Source: DAHUXT01 sp036378295
GTDB lineage: Bacteria; Chloroflexota; Ktedonobacteria; Ktedonobacterales; JADMIN01
Assembly: GCA_036378295.1 (NCBI GenBank)
Contig: DASUWS010000091.1
Location: 1-14,916 of the forward strand
DNA length: 14,916 nt
Direction of reading: 5' to 3'
Notes under the pieces: generated by a model
What the model was told of the DNA's origin: nothing
The model's database searches: none
What the model saw: only the letters and a program-made list of their open reading frames with translations
Part shown: positions 1 through 5,616 of the stretch, one piece after another
Numbering within the stretch: position 1 is the stretch's first letter
How the letters are laid out: the number at the start of each line of letters is the position of its first letter
Translations under genes and position numbers: made by a program

Positions 1-470
1 GCTTCTCGAAGGCGTACGCGATGACTGGCTGGCGCGTTGGCTACCTCTGTGCCCCGGCGCACCTGCTCGAAGGCATCGTGAAGGTCCACCAGTACGCCAT
101 CATGTGCGCGCCGACGATGAGCCAGGCGGCGGCACTCGAAGGGCTGCTGCATGGCGAGGATGACGTGCTGGCCATGGTCGCCAGCTACGACGAGCGGCGC
201 AAGCTCATGGTGAATGGCCTCAACGCGATCGGGCTGGAATGCTACATGCCGCGCGGCGCGTTCTATGCGTTTCCATCGATTGCGCGCACAGGCATGACCT
301 CAGAAGAGTTCGCCGAGAAGCTGCTCTTCGAGGAAAAAGTGGCGGTGGTGCCCGGCAGCGCGTTTGGCGCGGGCGGCGCGGGCTTTGTCCGCTGCACCTA
401 TTGCACGGCAAAAGACAAGATCAGTGAGGCGCTCGACCGTATGGGGCGCTTCGTGAAGAAATATTCGTGA
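1..470 (+). CDS. Class I/II PLP-dependent aminotransferase, C-terminal part (5' end outside window)
   Basis: The reading frame is open from base 3 and encodes the last 155 residues; the N-terminal half lies upstream of the window. The first residues, FSKAYAMTGWRVGY, match the fold-type I aminotransferase motif SFSK-x-(Y/F)-x-MTGWR-x-GY. The Lys at bases 9-11 is the expected Schiff-base lysine for pyridoxal phosphate. Near the C-terminus, GFVRCTY carries the Arg that in this family binds the substrate alpha-carboxylate, followed by the usual terminal helix (KISEALDRMGRFVKKYS). The family transfers amino groups between an amino acid (often aspartate or alanine) and 2-oxoglutarate in the cytosol; substrate specificity cannot be read from this part. 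It ends 118 bases before gatB on the same strand. No terminator is evident between them, so read-through is possible. Family assignment is secure, exact substrate unknown. Confidence 0.93.
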   Translation, partial: FSKAYAMTGWRVGYLCAPAHLLEGIVKVHQYAIMCAPTMSQAAALEGLLHGEDDVLAMVASYDERRKLMVNGLNAIGLECYMPRGAFYAFPSIARTGMTSEEFAEKLLFEEKVAVVPGSAFGAGGAGFVRCTYCTAKDKISEALDRMGRFVKKYS

Positions 471-588
471 CGTAGCACCTGTCCAGCCATTGCTCTGGCG
501 AGAATGGTGTGATGGCGTGTAGTGAATTTGGTGGAGTTTTTGTGGCCCCTCAGGGATTGGCCGCTGAAGATATCTCGAAGGATGGCGC

Positions 589-2076
589 ATGGCAACCGCT
601 TCGTCCAGGACTGCCGTTGACTATGAGGTGGTCATCGGCCTGGAAGTCCACGCACAACTGCTGACCGCGAGCAAGATGTTCTGCCGCTGTTCGACCGACT
701 ATGCCAACGCGGCGCCGAACACACACAACTGTCCCATCTGCATGGGATTTCCGGGCACGCTTCCGGTCATCAACGAGCAGGCCATTGATTACACGATCAT
801 GACCGCGCTCGCGCTCAATTGTCACATCGCGGAATACTCGAAGTTCGACCGTAAGAACTACTTCTATCCTGACCTGCCCAAGGGCTACCAGATTTCGCAA
901 TATGACGTTCCGCTCAGCACCAATGGCCATCTGACGATTCACGTCAATGGTGAAGATCGCCGTATCGGCATCACACGTATCCATCTGGAAGAGGATACCG
1001 GGCGCCATCTGGAGCGTGTCGAGCGCGGCGAGACGTACAGCCTGATCGACCTGAACCGCGCGGGCGTGCCGCTGATGGAGATCGTCGGGGAGCCGGATAT
1101 CCGCACGCCGGAGGAGGCGCGCCTCTACATGGAGAAGCTGCGCTCCATCCTGCTGTATCTGGGTGTGAACTCTGGCCGGATGGAAGAGGGCGCGTTGCGC
1201 TGCGACGCCAATATCTCTGTGCGACCGAAGGGATCGAAGGAGTTTGGCGCGAAGGTCGAGATCAAGAACATGAACTCTTTCCGTGCCGTCGAGCGGGCGC
1301 TGGCCTACGAGGCGGAGCGGCAGATCGAGGAGCTACGCGCCGGACGGACTATCGAGCAGCAGACGCGGGGCTGGCGCGAAGACAAGGGCATTACGGTAGC
1401 GCAGCGCAGCAAAGAATATGCGAACGACTACCGCTACTTCCCTGAGCCTGATCTGCCACGGCTGGTCATCAGCCGGGAATGGGTCGAGCGGATTCGCGCC
1501 GAGATGCCTGAATTGCCCGATGCCAAACGGCAGCGCTTTATCGAGACCTATGGCCTTTCTGATTATGATGCCGACCAACTGACCGCGGAGCGAGCGTTGG
1601 CCGAGTATTATGAGGAGGCGGTGACAGCTCGCCCGGCCAAGCACCGCGAGGCCCACGCCAAGTCGGTGGCGAATTGGGTGGTGGGCGACCTGCGGCGGCT
1701 GCTGAATGCGGCGGCCAAAGATATCGGCGAGAGTCCAGTGCCGCCAGCTGGTATCGCTGAGCTGGTGGAGCTGGTCGAGAAGAACACCATCAACGGCAAA
1801 CAAGCGAAAGATGTGCTGGAGAAGGCGTTTGCCAGCGGCGAGATGCCCGGGGTAATCGTCGCCCGCGAGGGCATCGCGCAGATCAGCGATAAGGGCGAGA
1901 TCGAAGCAGCCGTCGAGGCGGCAATTGCGGAGAATCCAAAAGCGGTCGAGGACTACAAATCGGGCAAGACGAGCGCGGTGCAGTTCCTGATTGGCCAGGT
2001 GATGAAGCGCACGAAGGGACGCGCTCGGCCCGATGCCGTCAGTCCGCTGCTGGTGGAGAAGCTCGAACAGTCTTGA
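589..2076 (+). CDS. gatB: Aspartyl/glutamyl-tRNA(Asn/Gln) amidotransferase subunit B
   Basis: A 495-residue GatB of normal family length (about 475-500). In the GatCAB complex this subunit binds and activates misacylated Glu-tRNA(Gln) or Asp-tRNA(Asn) with ATP so that ammonia released by GatA can amidate it. Visible hallmarks are EVVIGLEVHAQL at 13-24, zinc-ligand cysteines C32, C34, C48 and C51, DRKNYFYPDLPKGYQISQ at 87-104, NRAGVPLMEIV at 156-166, EIKNMNSFRAVERA at 224-237 and YRYFPEPDLP at 281-290. The C-terminal part (about 350-495) is the helical YqeY-like tRNA-binding tail, ending with KSGKTSAVQFLIGQ and a KRTKGRA-P motif. The ATG is preceded by GAAGGA about 6 bases upstream. gatA and gatC are not in the window, so the operon is split in this genome. 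A hairpin starts on the stop codon. Confidence 0.98.
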   Translation: MATASSRTAVDYEVVIGLEVHAQLLTASKMFCRCSTDYANAAPNTHNCPICMGFPGTLPVINEQAIDYTIMTALALNCHIAEYSKFDRKNYFYPDLPKGYQISQYDVPLSTNGHLTIHVNGEDRRIGITRIHLEEDTGRHLERVERGETYSLIDLNRAGVPLMEIVGEPDIRTPEEARLYMEKLRSILLYLGVNSGRMEEGALRCDANISVRPKGSKEFGAKVEIKNMNSFRAVERALAYEAERQIEELRAGRTIEQQTRGWREDKGITVAQRSKEYANDYRYFPEPDLPRLVISREWVERIRAEMPELPDAKRQRFIETYGLSDYDADQLTAERALAEYYEEAVTARPAKHREAHAKSVANWVVGDLRRLLNAAAKDIGESPVPPAGIAELVELVEKNTINGKQAKDVLEKAFASGEMPGVIVAREGIAQISDKGEIEAAVEAAIAENPKAVEDYKSGKTSAVQFLIGQVMKRTKGRARPDAVSPLLVEKLEQS

Positions 2077-2097
2077 ATGCGTTGGCCTCACGCATTC
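2075..2097 (+). terminator. Hairpin immediately after the gatB stop, possible terminator
   Basis: An 8-bp perfect stem (GAATGCGT / ACGCATTC) closes a 7-base loop and begins on the gatB stop codon. It is followed by a G-rich stretch rather than a T run, so it is not a textbook intrinsic terminator. It may slow or end transcription, or stabilise the 3' end of the gatB transcript. Confidence 0.35.
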
Positions 2098-2124
2098 GGG
2101 GGTCCATCGGGAGGCACTACACGC

Positions 2125-2148
2125 GTGGAGTGTTGTGTTGTGGAGTGT
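2125..2148. repeat. Direct repeat GTGGAGTGT x2 upstream of gdhA
   Basis: GTGGAGTGT occurs at 2125-2133 and again at 2140-2148, a 15-base period, about 70 bases upstream of the gdhA start. Two same-facing copies in a short intergenic region could be an operator, but the surrounding stretch is generally TG-rich and may be simple sequence. No regulator can be named. Confidence 0.3.
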
Positions 2149-2217
2149 GTTGGTCCAGAGCGCGGCGCGGCTGCCGCACCTTCAACGCGCGAAGTTGCTG
2201 AGTGAGGAGTTCTGGCG

Positions 2218-3483
2218 ATGCACAACGATGTGCCCAACGGGCGGCCCAATCCCTATGCGATTGCGGTAGCACAGTTTGAGGAGGCGGCGGATCGGCTCGG
2301 CCTCGAAGAGGATCTGCGCGGGATTCTGCGGATGTCCAAGCGGGAGTTGACCGTGCATTTCCCGGTTCACATGGACAATGGCAAGACGCGCATGTTCACC
2401 GGGTATCGTGTCCATCACAACATCAACCGTGGACCGGCCAAAGGTGGCATTCGCTACGACGCCAATGTCACGCTCGATGAGATTCGGGCGCTGGCAATGT
2501 GGATGACATGGAAGTGCGCGGTGGTTGATATCCCCTTTGGTGGCGCCAAAGGCGGCGTTGTCGTGGACCCGAGGGGGCTGAGCGACATTGAGCTCGAGCG
2601 GATGACCCGCCGCTATGCGACGGAAATCTCCGTGCTGATTGGTCCAACCAGCGACATTCCCGCGCCCGATGTCAACACTAACGCCCAGACGATGGCCTGG
2701 ATCATGGACACGTATTCGATGCACGCAGGCTACTCCGTGCCTGCCGTGGTCACCGGCAAGCCGCTTGCCATCGGTGGCAGCGAAGGGCGCAATGAAGCGA
2801 CCGCGACCGGTGCGGTGGCTGTGATGAAGATGGCGGCGGAAGATCTGAAGATGCCGCTTCGCGATCTGCGGGTGGCCATCCAGGGCTTCGGCAACGCCGG
2901 CTCCATCGCCGCCGAATTGCTGCATGCCGAGGGCATTCGCGTCGTGGCCATCAGCGACCGCTCCGGCGGCATCTACGACGAGCGCGGGCTTGATATACCC
3001 GCCCTGCAACGGTACAAGCACGAGCACGGTAAGGTGAGCGGCTTCCCCGGCTCCCAGGCTATCAGCGTCGCGGATACGCTGGAAGTGCCCTGTGACGTAC
3101 TGATACCCGCGGCGACCGAAGGCGTGCTGACGGCGGAGAATGCGCCCCGCGTGCAGGCACGTATCATCGTCGAGGCTGCCAATGGGCCCACTACCCCCGA
3201 AGCCGATAAGATCTTCTTCACGCGCGGCGTGCGCCTCGTTCCGGATATTCTGGCGAATGCCGCTGGTGTGACGGTCAGCTACTTTGAGTGGGTGCAGGAC
3301 CTGCAGAGCTTCTTCTGGGAGCCTGATGACGTGCAGAAGAAGCTGCAGCAGGTGATGGATGAGGCGTACACCGGAGTTTCCCGGCTCGCGCATGATGAAG
3401 AATGTGATCTGCGCACGGCAGCCAATATGATCGCCATCCGGCGCGTTGCCGAGGCGACCCAGCTACGGGGAATATACCCGTAA
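2218..3483 (+). CDS. gdhA: Glutamate dehydrogenase (Glu/Leu/Phe/Val family)
   Basis: A 421-residue protein, matching the ~415-430 residues of hexameric NAD(P)-dependent glutamate dehydrogenases. It interconverts glutamate with 2-oxoglutarate plus ammonia in the cytosol. The N-terminal substrate domain shows GYRVHHNINRGPAKGGIRY (62-80), WKCAVVDIPFGGAKGG (98-113) and APDVNT (149-154). K75, K99 and K111 are the conserved lysines, K111 being the probable catalytic one, and D151 the catalytic aspartate. The Rossmann domain begins at IQGFGNAGS (221-229, GxGxxG). The family C-terminal motifs EAANGPTTPEAD (319-330) and LANAAGVTVSYFEWVQD (345-361) are present. GAGGAG lies 8 bases before the ATG. Cofactor preference (NAD or NADP) is not decidable by eye. 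Assimilatory or catabolic use is open; the aminotransferase, GatB and downstream peptidase suggest amino-acid turnover. Confidence 0.96.
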   Translation: MHNDVPNGRPNPYAIAVAQFEEAADRLGLEEDLRGILRMSKRELTVHFPVHMDNGKTRMFTGYRVHHNINRGPAKGGIRYDANVTLDEIRALAMWMTWKCAVVDIPFGGAKGGVVVDPRGLSDIELERMTRRYATEISVLIGPTSDIPAPDVNTNAQTMAWIMDTYSMHAGYSVPAVVTGKPLAIGGSEGRNEATATGAVAVMKMAAEDLKMPLRDLRVAIQGFGNAGSIAAELLHAEGIRVVAISDRSGGIYDERGLDIPALQRYKHEHGKVSGFPGSQAISVADTLEVPCDVLIPAATEGVLTAENAPRVQARIIVEAANGPTTPEADKIFFTRGVRLVPDILANAAGVTVSYFEWVQDLQSFFWEPDDVQKKLQQVMDEAYTGVSRLAHDEECDLRTAANMIAIRRVAEATQLRGIYP

Positions 3484-3505
3484 ATTGATTGCTGTCTTGT
3501 GTCTT

Positions 3506-3530
3506 GCCCCTCTCTGGCCTAGGGAGGGGC
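3506..3530 (+). terminator. Stem-loop terminator or attenuator between gdhA and the P1 peptidase gene
   Basis: GCCCCTCTCT (3506-3515) pairs with AGGGAGGGGC (3521-3530) around the 5-base loop GGCCT. This is a 10-bp stem with one G-T wobble, followed by the T-rich GCTCTGTTGTTTC. It lies 22 bases after the gdhA stop and just ahead of the AGGAG site of the next gene, so it could end gdhA transcription or partly attenuate read-through. Confidence 0.6.
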
Positions 3531-3556
3531 GCTCTGTTGTTTCAGGAGCACCGTAC

Positions 3557-4582
3557 ATGACTGAGCGCAACGATGATGTGTGTGACGTGCCGGGAATCCT
3601 TGTCGGGCACGATACCGATCTGGAGGCGGGCACGGGCTGCACCGTCGTCCGTTGCGCCTGGCCCGCACTGGGCTCGGTGGATGTGCGCGGCGGGGCGCCA
3701 GGTACCCGCGAAACCGATCTGCTCGATCCGCGCTGTATGATGCCTGAGGTGCATGCGGTTGTTCTGACGGGAGGCAGCGCCTTCGGTCTGGCCGCCGCCG
3801 ATGGGGTGATGCGTGCCCTGGCCAGCGAGGGCATCGGCTTCGACACAGGCGTGGCGCGGGTGCCGATTGTTCCCGCAGCGGTGCTTTTCGACCTGGGTAT
3901 TGGTCGTGCTGATGTGCGCCCGGATGCCGAGGCGGGGATGCGGGCGCTGCGCGCGGCGTCGGGCGGTCCCGTTGCGCAGGGAACGGTCGGCGCGGGCACA
4001 GGGGCCACCGTCGGGAAGATCGCTGGCCAGGCCTTTGCTGTCAAAGGGGGTATTGGCTCGGCGAGCGAGCAATTGCCCGATGGCCACATGATTGGTGCGC
4101 TGGTTGCCCTCAACGCGCTGGGAGACGTCTATGACGCTGAGACTGGCCGTCTCCTCGCAGGTGCGCGTAGCCCAGCAGGCCTGGGATGGCTGACGGACGA
4201 TATCGTCGCGCAAACCGGCGCGCAGCCTCCGGTACCAGAGCCAGAGCAGCCTCCTTTCCCCGGCACACAATCGACGCTCGCGCTCATCGCGACTGATGCC
4301 CCTTTCAACAAGGCCGAGCTGTCGAAGCTCGCTCAGATGGCGCACGACGGGCTGGCGCTCGCGATCCGCCCCGTCCACACACCCTTCGACGGCGATATCG
4401 TCTTCACCCTCTCGACTGCGCGGAACGCCGCGACTGCTGCTCCCGCTGGCGCGCTGCCCGTCTCGATAGCCGGAGGAGTTGTCGTCCGCACGCTGGCTCG
4501 CGCCGTCGCCAAAGCGATTCGCTCCGCCACCGGGCTGCACGGCATCCCGGCGCTGCGTGACCTGCCATTTGGGCAGGGGTAG
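3557..4582 (+). CDS. P1 family (DmpA/BapA-like) self-processing aminopeptidase
   Basis: The 341-residue product starts at MTERNDDVCDVPGILVGH; this ATG has AGGAG 8 bases upstream, while an in-frame extension to 3446 would overlap gdhA and has no family-like residues. P1 peptidases are Ntn-fold enzymes that cleave themselves to expose a catalytic N-terminal Ser/Thr, then remove N-terminal amino acids, D-residues or beta-amino acids depending on the member. Hallmarks are GGSAFGLAAADGV (72-84), GAGTGATVGK (145-154), ATDAPF (245-250), AHDGLALAIRPVHTPFDGD (262-280) and VFTLSTA. By comparison with the mycobacterial Rv1333-type motif NTT-I-A-V-I-A-T-D, the predicted cleavage is before T240 (S239 | T240). 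The stretch 222-236 just ahead is proline-rich, as expected for an exposed linker. No signal peptide is seen, so it is probably cytosolic. Substrate unknown. Confidence 0.92.
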   Translation: MTERNDDVCDVPGILVGHDTDLEAGTGCTVVRCAWPALGSVDVRGGAPGTRETDLLDPRCMMPEVHAVVLTGGSAFGLAAADGVMRALASEGIGFDTGVARVPIVPAAVLFDLGIGRADVRPDAEAGMRALRAASGGPVAQGTVGAGTGATVGKIAGQAFAVKGGIGSASEQLPDGHMIGALVALNALGDVYDAETGRLLAGARSPAGLGWLTDDIVAQTGAQPPVPEPEQPPFPGTQSTLALIATDAPFNKAELSKLAQMAHDGLALAIRPVHTPFDGDIVFTLSTARNAATAAPAGALPVSIAGGVVVRTLARAVAKAIRSATGLHGIPALRDLPFGQG

Positions 4583-4606
4583 CTGAACTAGGCCGTGGCT
4601 GGCAAT

Positions 4607-5335
4607 TCACCAGACATAGTGCAGGAAGAAGGAGACGAGGAGCTGCGCCGCTCCCGCAACGAACAGAAACCACAGCAGTATCACCAGCGCCGATACCACC
4701 GCCCCAACCCACGTTCGCGCTGACGTTTTGCGTGCCGCTATCCCGTTCAGGATGAAGCTGCCCATTGCGCCCAGTACGGTCGACGCAATGAGGAGGACGA
4801 GAATCCACTGGTTATAGGTATAGACGTATGACGGGAAGGCAGGGCCTTTGAAGGTGGCCCAGAAACCTCCTGCTAGCCCAATGTATCCCAGGCCGAGCAG
4901 ACTGACTGTCAGACAGATGCCACCCCACTTGCGTAGCCGCGCCACTGCCTTGTCACTCTCTGTGCCGCTCCCCGCGATTCGCAGCGCGCCGCGTCCCAGG
5001 ACGATGGCCAGCCACACGAGCGCGAGAATTATCAGGAAGCTGGCAATCAGGATGATCCACATGCGCGTCTCAGCAGCCTGCTGAAAGGACCCAATATCCC
5101 CGCGATACGGGCCACCGTCGAGTTGCGGCGGGCGCAGGAGGTGCGCGATGATCAGCATCACTGGCCCCCAGCCGAGTCCGATCACGACTGCGGCGATGGC
5201 GAAGCCGCCACTGAGTCTTGCCAGGAGGCGCCCGTGCCGCGGCGCCTGGTCGCTGGCCATTGCGGGAGGTAGTGGGATGTTGGATGGGGGCAGCGTCACT
5301 GCTGGGTCCTCCTTTTGCTCCATCTGTTCATTCAT
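4607..5335 (-). CDS. Uncharacterised five-helix membrane protein
   Basis: I do not recognise a family. From the ATG at 5335 it encodes 242 residues: a polar, Pro-rich N-terminus (1-35), then five hydrophobic segments at about 40-67, 92-117, 136-161, 174-200 and 208-242. The last runs to the C-terminal end (FFLHYVW). A Tyr-rich element (SYVYTYNQW, 169-177) precedes helix 4. The frame stays open upstream to 5539, but those 68 residues are non-hydrophobic and look like leader sequence. MNEQMEQKEDP is the most natural start, although its ribosome site (AAGAG) is weak, and a second ATG four codons later is possible. It is convergent with the P1 peptidase (24-base gap) and divergent from the antiporter-like gene, so it might be functionally tied to that operon. 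That link rests on position only. Confidence 0.75.
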   Translation of the reverse strand: MNEQMEQKEDPAVTLPPSNIPLPPAMASDQAPRHGRLLARLSGGFAIAAVVIGLGWGPVMLIIAHLLRPPQLDGGPYRGDIGSFQQAAETRMWIILIASFLIILALVWLAIVLGRGALRIAGSGTESDKAVARLRKWGGICLTVSLLGLGYIGLAGGFWATFKGPAFPSYVYTYNQWILVLLIASTVLGAMGSFILNGIAARKTSARTWVGAVVSALVILLWFLFVAGAAQLLVSFFLHYVW

Positions 5336-5465
5336 GGCGCTCTTGGTGATGCGATGCACACCACTCAAAACTACGACTGATACCTGAGGGCCATTACAAC
5401 CGTCAGAGAAGGCAATCAGGCAACACAGCACGGTAGCCCGATATTGCTGTTGGGCAGGGCGCTGG

Positions 5466-5494
5466 TTGTGCCGGATGGTGAGCCATGTTATACT
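5466..5494 (+). promoter_or_regulatory. Sigma70-type promoter for the antiporter-like operon
   Basis: TTGTGC at 5466-5471 and TATACT at 5489-5494 are separated by 17 bases, and TGT directly before the -10 box makes an extended -10 (TGn). It faces the 5617 gene, predicting a start near 5501 and a leader of roughly 115 bases. Of the 281-bp divergent region this is the best promoter match; no clear promoter for the minus-strand gene was found. Confidence 0.5.
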
Positions 5495-5616
5495 CCATCC
5501 GTGCGCCCGCGCCTGTCTGGGCATGGATTCCTGGCCCACACTAAGGATGTGATTTTTGCGGATGATCGTGAGGCGCCGAGGCTATTAGCCGTTCGGCAAA
5601 AGGGAGGCCACGGCCT

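Noticed and set aside
2182..3393. 403-codon minus-strand frame opposite gdhA
   Set aside because: It mirrors a clear glutamate dehydrogenase. Its translation is His/Arg/Gly-rich with no family features, as expected for the antisense of a G+C-rich gene.
5336..5539. N-terminal extension of the minus-strand membrane protein
   Set aside because: The 68 extra residues are non-hydrophobic, lack a supported start, and would cover the promoter of the divergent operon.
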